A DNA stretch of 64,000 bases from Ulvibacterium marinum (GTDB taxonomy: Bacteria > Bacteroidota > Bacteroidia > Flavobacteriales > Flavobacteriaceae): assembly GCF_003626755.1 (NCBI RefSeq), contig NZ_RBCJ01000003.1, forward strand, positions 253,859 to 317,858, in the 5' to 3' direction. The notes beneath the pieces are model-generated. The model was not told the DNA's origin. It did not search any database and saw only the letters and a program-made list of their open reading frames with translations. Each line of letters starts with the position of its first letter. The first letter of the stretch is position 1. A program made the position numbers and the translations under genes. Positions 28,131-36,648 of the stretch are shown here, in pieces.

Positions 28131-28997
28131 ATGAAAAGAGTAGTAGTGTGTGCCATGTTAGCAGGTTCTTTTATGGTACAATGTGCAAAGGCACAAAAAA
28201 AAGAATTTAGTGAAGTCATTAAGAAAGAGCTGTCCTATACGAATACAGGCGAAGACAGAATGCTTGAGGTACAAAACCTAAATGGTTCTATTTCGGTTGA
28301 AGGATATGATGGTGATAAAGTTCTTTTGGAAGTGGAAAAAATCATAACCGCTAGTACCACAACAGATCTTGAATTAGGAAAAAAGGAAATCGGGGTGAAA
28401 GTCTTTCAAGAGGGCAATAAGCTGGTTGTTTATCCGGATTCGCCCAATATGCATTACAAAGAAGGTCGGTTTACCTCCAAAAACTGTCAACATTGGGAGG
28501 AGTCTCCCTATGACCATACCTTGAACTTCAAGGTGAAAATGCCTAAAAGTAATAGGCTAAAGGTCGGTGCTATCAATAATGGGGAGGTTTTGGTAAAAAA
28601 CACGAACGGTGATTATGTAGAGGCACATAATATAAATGGAGGAATTGAGCTTATAAACATTACAGGTGAGACCAAAGTACATTGCATAAACGGAAAAGTG
28701 AATATTTCCTATGCGGATAATCCAAAAGTTGCATCGACTTATTATTCGCTTAATGGGGATATCAACATTACCTATCAAAAGGATTTATCGGCAGATATCG
28801 CCTTCAAAAGCATGAATGGAGAACTGTTTACGGATTTTGATATTGCCAAGCAGTTTTCCAAGACTACTAAAAACAAGACTGGGGAAAGGAATGTCAAATA
28901 TAAGTACGAGTCCAGACCTATAGTACGGGTAGGGGAAGGTGGTCTATCCTTCGATTTTGAGACCTTGAACGGGGATGTCATTATTAAAAAAATATAA
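28131..28997 (+). CDS. DUF4097-family beta-strand repeat protein, exported
   Basis: A 288-residue protein with a signal peptide (residues 1-22, ending AKAQ). The body is a series of short repeating beta-strands centred on N-G-[DEK]-[IV] turns (LNGSISVEGYDGD, INNGEVLVKN, INGGIELINI, INGKVNISY, LNGDINITY, MNGELFTDF, LNGDVIIKK), the hallmark of DUF4097 right-handed beta-solenoids. Two Cys residues occur near residues 122 and 183. The function of the family is not known; here it is tied to an ECF sigma/anti-sigma pair, 94 bp downstream of the latter. Confidence 0.88.
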   Translation: MKRVVVCAMLAGSFMVQCAKAQKKEFSEVIKKELSYTNTGEDRMLEVQNLNGSISVEGYDGDKVLLEVEKIITASTTTDLELGKKEIGVKVFQEGNKLVVYPDSPNMHYKEGRFTSKNCQHWEESPYDHTLNFKVKMPKSNRLKVGAINNGEVLVKNTNGDYVEAHNINGGIELINITGETKVHCINGKVNISYADNPKVASTYYSLNGDINITYQKDLSADIAFKSMNGELFTDFDIAKQFSKTTKNKTGERNVKYKYESRPIVRVGEGGLSFDFETLNGDVIIKKI

Positions 28998-29078
28998 AAA
29001 GAATAACGATTTCCATTAGTGTATTACAGTGCCTGGTTCTAACAGATAGAAATGTTTAAACAATTAAAAAATAGAGAA

Positions 29079-29891
29079 ATGAAAAATATCGGATTATTAA
29101 TCGTATCAATGCTCATGTTACCTTTGTGGATCAATGCCCAAGAGGAGAGTGTAGAATTGTTTTCAGTCCCATTGAGCGATGCCAACAGCCCTGGAAAATT
29201 GATTGTAGAGCAATTGGCGGGGTCAATTGATGTTCTGGCCTATGAAGGGAGTGAAGTGGTTGTCAAAGCTTCTTTTGGTAATAAAAAGGCACACTATAAG
29301 GAGGAAAAGGAAAAAAGTGGCCTAAGACGGATTCAAAATAGTTCCTTAAAAATAAGTGCCGAGGAAAAGAACAATGTGGTTCGGATTATCAATGAACAAT
29401 GGGATAGGGCTACCAACCTTGAAATTAAGGTGCCTAAAAATTTCTCATTAAAACTAGGTACCGTTAACCAAGGAAACATTAACGTAAAAGGAGTTAGCGG
29501 TGAAATGGAGGTTAGTAATGTTAATGGCGAAATAACCCTTGAGGGTATTGGCGGTTCTGCTTTGGCCGATACGGTCAATGGGGATATAAAAGTAGGCTTC
29601 GTCTCGGTTACACCAAATGTGAATATGGCCTTTAGCAGTCTTAATGGGGACTTGGATGTTACATTCCCAAATTCAGTAAAGAGCGACCTTAAACTAAAAT
29701 CTGAACAGGGCGATATCTACACGGATTTTGAAATGGTCACTGATAAACAAAAGGCGGTATCCAAAACCGACAAATCATCAAGTACTTATAAAGTGGAGAT
29801 TGAGCAATGGGTCCGTGGAAAGTTGAATGGCGGTGGTCCGGAAATGCTTTTTAAAACCTTTAATGGGGATATCATTATAAGATCTAACTAG
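29079..29891 (+). CDS. Second DUF4097-family beta-strand repeat protein, exported
   Basis: Paralogue of the preceding gene: about 270 residues, signal peptide MKNIGLLIVSMLMLPLWINAQ from the ATG at 29079 (an upstream ATG at 29052 would add nine polar residues ahead of the signal), and the same N-G-[DE]-[IV] strand repeats (VNGEITLEGI, VNGDIKVGF, LNGDLDVTF, FNGDIIIRS). It is 81 bp downstream of its paralogue and is the last gene before a bidirectional terminator. Two related solenoids per operon may form a heteromeric envelope structure (inference). Confidence 0.88.
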   Translation: MKNIGLLIVSMLMLPLWINAQEESVELFSVPLSDANSPGKLIVEQLAGSIDVLAYEGSEVVVKASFGNKKAHYKEEKEKSGLRRIQNSSLKISAEEKNNVVRIINEQWDRATNLEIKVPKNFSLKLGTVNQGNINVKGVSGEMEVSNVNGEITLEGIGGSALADTVNGDIKVGFVSVTPNVNMAFSSLNGDLDVTFPNSVKSDLKLKSEQGDIYTDFEMVTDKQKAVSKTDKSSSTYKVEIEQWVRGKLNGGGPEMLFKTFNGDIIIRSN

Positions 29892-29928
29892 TTCCAGTAC
29901 ATTTTTAAGTAATAAATTTTGATAAAAA

Positions 29929-29954
29929 ACGCCCCGACAGTTTTGTCGGGGCGT
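29929..29954 (-). terminator. Terminator between convergent DUF4097 and tsf operons
   Basis: ACGCCCCGACA / TGTCGGGGCGT is an 11-bp perfect GC-rich stem with a 4-base loop. On the minus strand it is followed by a T run, so it is best placed as the tsf terminator; it may also stop plus-strand transcription weakly. Confidence 0.88.
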
Positions 29955-29983
29955 CTTCATAAGAATTGGTTTTATGTTTTAAA

Positions 29984-30808
29984 TTACCCTAGGGCAACAC
30001 GTTGGAATCCGGTGACTTCTAAATTGGCATCAACGGATTTTATATATTGTGCAACACTTTGTTTGCTGTCCTTGATAAAAGCTTGATTTACCAGAGTATT
30101 ATCCTTAAAGAAACGTTTTAGTTTCCCTTTGGCGATATTGTCCAACATGGCTTCTGGTTTGCCTTCTTGGCGCAATTGATCTTTGGCTATCTCAATTTCC
30201 TTGTCTATTACGGACTGATCCACACCTTCTTCGTTCAATGCCACAGGATTCATTGCCGCCGCCTGCATGGCGACGTCCTTGGCAGCTACAGCTGAACCTT
30301 CTACAGCGGCTGAAAGCCCTGCCAAAGTAGCTATTTTATTACCGGCATGGATATATGATCCAACGTATGGGGCGTTCAATTTTTCAAAACCACCAATTTC
30401 TATTTTTTCCCCAATAACACCGGTCTGTTCCGTTAATTTATCCTGAACTGTATTTCCTTTGAAATCGGCGGAAAGAAAATCCTCTTTCGTGTCAAATCCA
30501 AGTGCCAATTCGGCCAGTTCATTGGCCAAGGTAACAAAGCTGTCGTTCTTTGCTACAAAATCGGTTTCACAATTCAATGAGATGATAACACCGGAGGTAT
30601 TGTCGGTATTTACCTTGGCTATGGCCGCACCCTCGGAGGACTCCCTATCGGCCCTTTTGGCTGCCACTTTTTGTCCCTTCTTGCGTAGGATTTCAATGGC
30701 TTTTTCAAAATCGCCTTCGGCTTCCACAAGAGCATTTTTACAATCCATCATGCCGGAACCGGTCATCTTTCTTAATTTGTTTACGTCTGCTGCGGTAACT
30801 TTTACCAT
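29984..30808 (-). CDS. tsf: Translation elongation factor Ts
   Basis: About 274 residues. The N-terminal UBA-like domain (VTAADVNKLRKMTGSGMMDCKNAL) and the TDFVAKN motif in the first core subdomain (NCETDFVAKND) that catalyses nucleotide release from EF-Tu are both present. Two adjacent ATGs exist (30811, 30808); the second matches the family N-terminus. It lies 64 bp downstream of rpsB on the same strand, the classic rpsB-tsf operon. Confidence 0.97.
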   Translation of the reverse strand: MVKVTAADVNKLRKMTGSGMMDCKNALVEAEGDFEKAIEILRKKGQKVAAKRADRESSEGAAIAKVNTDNTSGVIISLNCETDFVAKNDSFVTLANELAELALGFDTKEDFLSADFKGNTVQDKLTEQTGVIGEKIEIGGFEKLNAPYVGSYIHAGNKIATLAGLSAAVEGSAVAAKDVAMQAAAMNPVALNEEGVDQSVIDKEIEIAKDQLRQEGKPEAMLDNIAKGKLKRFFKDNTLVNQAFIKDSKQSVAQYIKSVDANLEVTGFQRVALG

Positions 30809-30875
30809 CATTATTTCTTATGTTTTTTAGGAAATTACATTTCCCAATTGGATTATTTTACTAAGTGTTTGATCT

Positions 30876-32066
30876 TTATTCTACTCCGGCTTTTACCTTG
30901 TCCTGCCATTCCTTGAGCTCGTCCCATTTACCATCGGCCGCCATTTTGGCCTGCTTTGGCCACGAGGTCGGATCTAAGTGGGCCATGCGGGAACTGGCTT
31001 CGGTCAAAATCTCCTTTATTTTATCGGACTTGGCTTTTGCCAAATCGGCAAAAGATACTATTCCCGAATTTACAATGGCCTCTGCCGCTTTGGGCCCTAT
31101 ACCCTCTATTTTAGTGAGGTCGTCTCCCTTCTCGGATTTTTCCTCACTGGGAGTTTCAGCGGCTTCCTTTTTGGGTTCTTCTTTTTCTTCCTTGACCTTA
31201 GGAGCCTCGTCAACAACAGGAGTTTCTTCCTTAACTTCTTTTGTTTCTATTGCCGCTTCTGCAACAGCTTCAACCTTGGCATTTTCAGGGGTTTCTTCAA
31301 CGGTCTTTTCTTTAGTTGCTTCGGCTTTGGGAGCTTGTGGTTCTCCCGCACCTTCCTTATCGGACTGTCTTTCTGCCTTTCTTTCGGCCAAGCCTTCCGC
31401 TACCGCATTGGTCACATGGGTCATGATGATATCAATGGACTTGGAGGCATCATCATTGGAAGGGATAACAAAATCAATATCCCTGGGATCTGAGTTGGTA
31501 TCGATCATAGCAAAAATAGGGATGTTCAATTTTTGTGCCTCCTTAACCGCTATATGCTCCCGCATGGTATCCACAACAAAAAGAGCTCCTGGTAATCGAG
31601 TCATTTCCGAAATGGAACCTAGGTTTTTCTCTAACTTGGCACGAAGACGATCTACCTGCAGACGTTCCTTTTTCGATAAGGTGTTGAACGTACCGTCCTT
31701 TTTCATCCGGTCTATGGAAGCCATTTTCTTTACTGCCTTACGAATGGTGACAAAGTTCGTCAACATCCCTCCTGGCCATCTTTCCGTAATATAGGGCATA
31801 TTTACATTGGCCACCTTCTCGGCAACAATGTCCTTAGCTTGTTTTTTAGTTGCTACAAAAAGGATCTTACGACCAGAGGCCGCAATCTTTTTGAGTGCCG
31901 CATTGGCCTCATCCAATTTTGCAACGGTTTTGTAAAGATTGATGACGTGAATCCCATTGCGCTCCATGTAGATATAAGGAGCCATGTTCGGATTCCACTT
32001 TCTCGTAAGGTGTCCAAAATGCACACCTGCTTCCAATAATTGTTTTACTTCGACTTTTTTAGCCAT
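30876..32066 (-). CDS. rpsB: 30S ribosomal protein S2 with long C-terminal extension
   Basis: A 396-residue protein. Residues 1 to about 230 are ordinary S2 (VKQLLEAGVHFGHLTRKWNP, GGMLTNFVTIRKA, IPIFAMIDTNSDP). Residues about 235-310 form a low-complexity stretch rich in Glu, Lys, Ala and Pro, and residues about 312-395 form a helix-hairpin-helix-like domain (LTKIEGIGPKAAEAIVNSG) ending in a Trp-containing helical tail. Bacterial S2 is usually about 230-260 residues, so some 150 residues are extra. Similar E/K-rich plus helix-hairpin-helix tails occur on some ribosomal proteins in Flavobacteria as I recall, so this is probably lineage-specific rather than a frameshift artefact; no stop or shift is seen at the junction. 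Confidence 0.96.
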   Translation of the reverse strand: MAKKVEVKQLLEAGVHFGHLTRKWNPNMAPYIYMERNGIHVINLYKTVAKLDEANAALKKIAASGRKILFVATKKQAKDIVAEKVANVNMPYITERWPGGMLTNFVTIRKAVKKMASIDRMKKDGTFNTLSKKERLQVDRLRAKLEKNLGSISEMTRLPGALFVVDTMREHIAVKEAQKLNIPIFAMIDTNSDPRDIDFVIPSNDDASKSIDIIMTHVTNAVAEGLAERKAERQSDKEGAGEPQAPKAEATKEKTVEETPENAKVEAVAEAAIETKEVKEETPVVDEAPKVKEEKEEPKKEAAETPSEEKSEKGDDLTKIEGIGPKAAEAIVNSGIVSFADLAKAKSDKIKEILTEASSRMAHLDPTSWPKQAKMAADGKWDELKEWQDKVKAGVE

Positions 32067-32340
32067 TTTGTTATTAGTTTACGTTCCTTTGAATTAGCAA
32101 TACCGGAGTGGTATCCGAAAATTTGAACGGAAGCCTCCAGCATTTAGATGCTAAACTAATTTACCTTGATGCTGTGGAAAGCAAGTCAAGGATTTTAATT
32201 GTCATTGCCCTAGGGCGCTAACTTTCAATGAACTTGGTTATCTATCCCCGAATTTGTTTCAGGGTCTTTTTGTAAAATTTATCTTTCAATTAAACAGTCC
32301 GAAAACATTCAGCCGATACAGAGATGAATTATAGGACAAA
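32067..32340 (-). promoter_or_regulatory. Structured intergenic leader upstream of rpsB
   Basis: This 274-bp gap between rpsI and rpsB contains several compact hairpins: ATACC/GGTAT with a 5-base loop (32100-32114), AGCAT/ATGCT (32139-32152), and CCTTGA/TCAAGG with an inner TGC/GCA stem (32164-32191). The density of stems just before a ribosomal-protein operon suggests an autoregulatory mRNA leader. This is inference from visible pairing only; no known leader family was recognised. Confidence 0.38.
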
Positions 32341-32727
32341 TTAACGCTTGGAGAACTGGAACTTCTTACGGGCTTTCTTTTGACCAAATTTCTTGCGTTC
32401 CACCATTCTGGGGTCACGGGTCAATAGCCCTTCAGGTTTAAGGACAATTCTGTTTTCTTCGTCAATTTCACACATTGCTCTGGAAAGTGCCAAACGAATA
32501 GCCTCAGCTTGCCCGGTAATTCCTCCACCATACACATTTACATTTACATCATAATTTCCTTCTGTCTCGGTAAGGGCAAAAGGTTGCTTTATTTTATACT
32601 GTAAAGTAGCGGTAGGAAAATAATCGTTTAAATCTCTTTGGTTTATGGTAATATTCCCTTTCCCCTCCGAAACATATACGCGTGCAACGGATTTTTTTCT
32701 TCTACCGATTTTATGAATAGTCTCCAT
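32341..32727 (-). CDS. rpsI: 30S ribosomal protein S9
   Basis: A 128-residue S9, full length, with [23 protein letters not shown] at the N-terminus (landmark) and the basic C-terminal tail [17 protein letters not shown] that reaches the P-site tRNA. Its ATG overlaps the rplM stop codon by one base (TAATG), giving translational coupling in the standard rplM-rpsI operon. Confidence 0.97.
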   Translation of the reverse strand: METIHKIGRRKKSVARVYVSEGKGNITINQRDLNDYFPTATLQYKIKQPFALTETEGNYDVNVNVYGGGITGQAEAIRLALSRAMCEIDEENRIVLKPEGLLTRDPRMVERKKFGQKKARKKFQFSKR

Positions 32728-33182
32728 TATTTAATTTCATTAAGATTTACTACAGTGGGTTTTTGAGCTTCCTGGCCATGCTCCGCTCCAACATAAACCC
32801 TTAAGTTTCTAAAAAGATCAGCACCCAATTTATTTTTTGGAAGCATACCTTTTACCGATTTCTCAATAATACGCTCCGGATGTTTTTCCAATAGTTCGTT
32901 GGCTGTTGTAGATCGTTGACCTCCTGGATAGCCTGTATAGCGCAAATACACCTTATCTTCCCATTTATTTCCGGAAAGCTGTATTTTTTCGGCATTGATG
33001 ACTATGACATTATCGCCACAATCCACATGGGGGGTAAAATTGGTCTTGTGTTTTCCCCTAAGAAATTTGGCCACTTCCGAGGCCAAACGACCCAAAGTTT
33101 GCCCTTCCGCATCGATCAATAACCACTGTTTGTCAACTGTAGCCTTATTTGCAGAAACTGTCTTGTAGCTTAATGTATCCAC
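32727..33182 (-). CDS. rplM: 50S ribosomal protein L13
   Basis: A 151-residue L13 with the family signatures [36 protein letters not shown] and MLPKNKLG. It is the first gene of rplM-rpsI, transcribed from a textbook Bacteroidetes promoter 50 bp upstream. rpsB-tsf follows on the same strand after the structured leader, so all four genes could be partly co-transcribed. Confidence 0.97.
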   Translation of the reverse strand: MDTLSYKTVSANKATVDKQWLLIDAEGQTLGRLASEVAKFLRGKHKTNFTPHVDCGDNVIVINAEKIQLSGNKWEDKVYLRYTGYPGGQRSTTANELLEKHPERIIEKSVKGMLPKNKLGADLFRNLRVYVGAEHGQEAQKPTVVNLNEIK

Positions 33183-33230
33183 TACGTATATTTTTATTGA
33201 TTAAACCTTTCAATTCTGTAAAATGGGCTG

Positions 33231-33261
33231 CAAATGTACAATTATTAACTTGAAATGCAAA
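33231..33261 (-). promoter_or_regulatory. Consensus Bacteroidetes promoter for rplM-rpsI
   Basis: On the minus strand TTTG (33261-33258), 19 bases, then TACATTTG (33238-33231): an exact match to the TTTG-N19-TAnnTTTG vegetative promoter of this phylum. The rest of the 316-bp gap between rplM and the next plus-strand gene shows nothing further that I can support. Confidence 0.82.
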
Positions 33262-33498
33262 CCGTTATTCTTTGTATTTTTTAGGATTTTCTGATTTATA
33301 TCAGATAGCATTTTGCGGAAATCTTAAAATTGGTAGTGAAAAGGATGAAAAGGCCTTTTCACCCTTTGGGATAAATAGTGATATATTTCTCTTAAAGGTT
33401 ATGAATAGGGTTGTTTTTTGAATATGGATCAATTCCCAACTAAAATATAACCATCTTTTTTTCGTTACTACCTCTTATAACGGAAAACAAAAATAACC

Positions 33499-33996
33499 AT
33501 GAAAACAAGAATAGCATTACTTTTTCTTTCAGCTACCCTATCATTGGCCTGTTCTTCTGACAACGATGGTGAAAATGGGGGAGACGATAATTCCTTGATA
33601 GGAACGTGGAGTTTTACTGAACTTATTGTTGATGATGCCGATGGAGAGATAAAACTGGCCAATGAAGTTATCCAGGTTCTTATTTCCCAAGGTTGTGATA
33701 TTCTGTCGTTTGAATTTAAAAGTGATCAGACTATGCAAGCTGAATATAGGGATTTTACGCAGACTGGAACCGATGTGAATTCAGGAGGTACCGGACTTTT
33801 AATTGAATGCCCGGAAAATGCCGAGATTACTTCTTCCACTTGGAGTTTGGAAGGTGATCAATTGACCATTGTAGATAACGATGGTATGAGCGATACGGTC
33901 ACCATCATATTGAATGGCGATACACTAACCGTTTCAGCGGAAATCATCGATGAGGATAACCTGGCGGGAGCGGAAGCTGTTTTTAAGAAGAATTAG
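33499..33996 (+). CDS. Lipocalin-like lipoprotein
   Basis: A 165-residue protein with a lipoprotein signal (MKTRIALLFLSATLSLAC, Cys18), an acidic Asp/Gly/Asn spacer, and a beta-rich domain opening with LIGTWSFTELIVDD and containing TSSTWSLEGDQLTIVDNDG, the pattern of Bacteroidetes lipocalin-like proteins. The ligand is unknown. It is a single gene closed by a strong terminator. Confidence 0.82.
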   Translation: MKTRIALLFLSATLSLACSSDNDGENGGDDNSLIGTWSFTELIVDDADGEIKLANEVIQVLISQGCDILSFEFKSDQTMQAEYRDFTQTGTDVNSGGTGLLIECPENAEITSSTWSLEGDQLTIVDNDGMSDTVTIILNGDTLTVSAEIIDEDNLAGAEAVFKKN

Positions 33997-34025
33997 TTTT
34001 CTACCGAATATCTCTTTTATACGAT

Positions 34026-34058
34026 AAACGGGCATTGTCATTGGCAATGCCCGTTTTT
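34026..34058 (+). terminator. Terminator after the lipocalin-like gene
   Basis: AACGGGCATTG / CAATGCCCGTT is an 11-bp perfect stem with a 7-base loop and a run of five T, starting about 30 bp after the stop. Confidence 0.9.
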
Positions 34059-34163
34059 GTTCTTACCATCCCTTTTGATAAGGATAAGATACCGTTTTTA
34101 GCTAAAAAAATCTTTTTGCTTACCGAAACCTCTTATATTTATATGCGGACGGAATAGGATTAA

Positions 34164-35309
34164 ATGCACTATCCAAGGAACAAATTTTTAGGAAAAACGA
34201 CCCTGTTGGTCTTGGCCTTTCTACTATGGAGGTGCGTGGATCCGGTAGATCCGGAGTTTAGATACCAAGAGGGTTTGGTATATATAGATGCTTTGGCAGG
34301 TACGGTTGAAGGAGCTTCCTATGTTTCAATTTTGGAATCCGCCGAAGCGTTTGGTATAAATGATAATGTTTTTTTAAGTGGTGCCCAGGTTTCTTTTATC
34401 AAGACTGATGATAAGACGCAGGTTTATTTGCAGGAGGAGGGAGAATTATATCTACCACCTTCTGATTTTAAAGCTCAGATTGGGGAGATTTGGGAGCTGA
34501 AGGTTGAGTTGGCGGATGGCCGGGAGTACAGTTCACTTCCTGAAAAAGTTCCAACATCGGTACCTATTCAAGAATTGGATGTAGGCTATGAACCAGAACT
34601 CCTTTTCAATGAGGGTTTGGATAAATTTATCCCGGGACATTCTCTTTCGCTAACTTTGGAAGATCCCGGCGATGAGGAAAATTATTATTACTGGCGTTTT
34701 CGCTCTTTTGAAAAATTGATAAACTGTCTTGTTTGTACTAATTCAATTTATCGGGATGGGGAATGCCAGACCAATCCACCAGCCAGCGCGTCCATTAGGA
34801 AACCATATTATACCTATGCCTGTGAATCGGATTGTTGGCAAATCAGGTATGAGGACAACATCAATATTTTTTCGGATGAATTCACCAATGGTACAAAAAT
34901 CTCAAATTTATCGGTAGCGAGTATTCCCCTCTTCACCAAGAGAAGTATTTTGGTAGAATTGCAACAGTTTTCCATATCCGCTTCGGCATATAGGTATTAC
35001 AAGACCCTTAAGGATATTGTTGATAATAACTCTGGATTCAATGCGCCGCTACCTGCGGCCCTTGTCGGTAATATGTCCAATCCTAATAATGTAAATGAGT
35101 TTGTATTAGGTCGATTTACTGCGGCATCTACTGTTATAAAACCGGTATTCATTGACCGTACATTTGTGGAAGGAAGCCCTTTGGAAACCATATTGCCGGG
35201 ACAGTATGAGGGAGAAGAAGAACCTGTTCCGAGGCCTATTGTTATTTTTGCTCCCTGTACTGAAAGCAGATTCATTACTGGCTTGCGCCCTTTAGGTTGG
35301 ATAGACTAA
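34164..35309 (+). CDS. DUF4249 domain lipoprotein, copy 1
   Basis: A 381-residue protein with a lipoprotein signal ending LLWRC and the family opening CVDPVDPEF straight after the acylated Cys. The DUF4249 signatures are visible: an N-terminal beta-sandwich, the YYYWRFRSFE segment, a four-to-five-cysteine cluster (CLVC ... GEC ... CESDCW), and the C-terminal TLKDIVDNNSGFNAPLPAALVGN. It is the first of three tandem paralogues before a TonB receptor. DUF4249 proteins are surface or periplasmic partners of such receptors by genomic association; no biochemical role is known to me. Copies 2 and 3 resemble each other more than this one. Confidence 0.9.
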   Translation: MHYPRNKFLGKTTLLVLAFLLWRCVDPVDPEFRYQEGLVYIDALAGTVEGASYVSILESAEAFGINDNVFLSGAQVSFIKTDDKTQVYLQEEGELYLPPSDFKAQIGEIWELKVELADGREYSSLPEKVPTSVPIQELDVGYEPELLFNEGLDKFIPGHSLSLTLEDPGDEENYYYWRFRSFEKLINCLVCTNSIYRDGECQTNPPASASIRKPYYTYACESDCWQIRYEDNINIFSDEFTNGTKISNLSVASIPLFTKRSILVELQQFSISASAYRYYKTLKDIVDNNSGFNAPLPAALVGNMSNPNNVNEFVLGRFTAASTVIKPVFIDRTFVEGSPLETILPGQYEGEEEPVPRPIVIFAPCTESRFITGLRPLGWID

Positions 35310-35377
35310 GGAAGTTGAACCCCCACAGTGAAAGGTTAACTGAGCATATTCTATATTTAGACTTAAATTTCTAACTA

Positions 35378-36523
35378 GTGTTCAAAGTTCCTAAATTACC
35401 TTTAAAGATTTTTTTTGTATGGATAATTTGTGCATCCCATTGTGCATGTGTCGACCCAGTCGAACCTGAGTTTCAGTTTATAGAGGATTTCGTATTTATC
35501 GAGGGTTTTGCTTCTACCGCTCCGGGAGCCTCTTTTGTTACTATAAGTAGATTCGTAAGGGAACTAGGAAAAAATACGGTGAATTTTGAGGAAGGGGCCA
35601 ATGTAAGTTTCTTAAATACTACGACCGGTGATGAAGAGCCCTTGGTTGAAATTGAAGGGCAATATTTGCCTTCTGCAGGTTTTGCGGTCACAGAAGGAGA
35701 AGAGTGGAAGCTGAATATAGTTCTTGAGGACGGTACCCATTACGTTTCAACTGAGGAAAGTGTGTTGCCAACTGTCCCTATTTCAAACTTGGAAATAGAG
35801 TATGACCCGGAACTTGAGTTTCGAGAAGTGCGAGGTGGGCAGTTTATCCCGGGACACCGGGCCCTTGTAAGTTTTGAAGACCCATCCGACATGGAGAACC
35901 ATTATTACTGGACCTATCGAACTTTTGAAAATTTGGATTTCTGTGAAAAGTGTTTTGAAGGATATTTTAGAAACGGGCAGTGCGTTGTTCCGGAAAGTAG
36001 AGGTGGCCTACCTCCCTTTTATCTATATATCTGTGAAACCGATTGTTGGCGCATACGATATACCGAGGGTATTTCGGTCTTTAGTGATGAGTTTTCCAAT
36101 GGGAAATCAGTATCAAAACTTGCTATAGGAAACCTGCCGTTATATACTTATGAAGATATGGTGGTGGAAGTGCAGCAATTTTCCATAAATGCTGCAGCAT
36201 ACAACTATTACAAAGTATTAAAGGATATTGTAGACAACAATGCCGGGCTGAATGCTCCACCCCCTGCACCCTTGGTCGGCAATATTTCAAACCCCGACGA
36301 TTCTGAGGATTTTGTTTTTGGCCGTTTTACGGCGGCTTCAACTTCCATAATCTCGACATTTGTAGAACGTAGCCGAGTTGCCGAGGAAGCCTTAGAACCA
36401 AGGGATCCAATTATTTTGGAAGATATGTTTGACCCCGTACCACTGCCATTGACCAATTTTGCACCATGTTCCGAAACTAGATTTAGAACGGCTATTCCCC
36501 CGGAAGCTTGGATTGGTCAATAA
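35378..36523 (+). CDS. DUF4249 domain lipoprotein, copy 2
   Basis: A 381-residue paralogue, starting with GTG (35378) since no ATG precedes the signal peptide. The lipobox leads into CVDPVEPEF. It shares with copy 3 the segments EGFASTxPG, YDPELEFRE, GGxFxPGH, FENLD-x-CEKC and RFRTAIxPEAWI. The cysteine cluster CEKC ... GQC ... CETDCW is conserved. It lies 68 bp after copy 1 and 125 bp before copy 3, all in the same direction, consistent with serial duplication. Confidence 0.9.
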   Translation: MFKVPKLPLKIFFVWIICASHCACVDPVEPEFQFIEDFVFIEGFASTAPGASFVTISRFVRELGKNTVNFEEGANVSFLNTTTGDEEPLVEIEGQYLPSAGFAVTEGEEWKLNIVLEDGTHYVSTEESVLPTVPISNLEIEYDPELEFREVRGGQFIPGHRALVSFEDPSDMENHYYWTYRTFENLDFCEKCFEGYFRNGQCVVPESRGGLPPFYLYICETDCWRIRYTEGISVFSDEFSNGKSVSKLAIGNLPLYTYEDMVVEVQQFSINAAAYNYYKVLKDIVDNNAGLNAPPPAPLVGNISNPDDSEDFVFGRFTAASTSIISTFVERSRVAEEALEPRDPIILEDMFDPVPLPLTNFAPCSETRFRTAIPPEAWIGQ

Positions 36524-36648
36524 AACTACAAACTAAATGTATAATCATAAACCACTTCCTTTTCTTTAAATTATTTTAAGGTAAAACTGACTTTTCCTAT
36601 TGACCTTTACCTTTTTTTGGATTATATTCCAAGTCTCGGAATTCATAA

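Noticed and set aside
30865-31794. A 309-codon plus-strand open frame opposite rpsB
   Set aside because: It is a mirror of the Glu/Lys/Ala-rich rpsB extension; Ser/Ala-rich composition, no recognisable motif, and rpsB is certain on the other strand.
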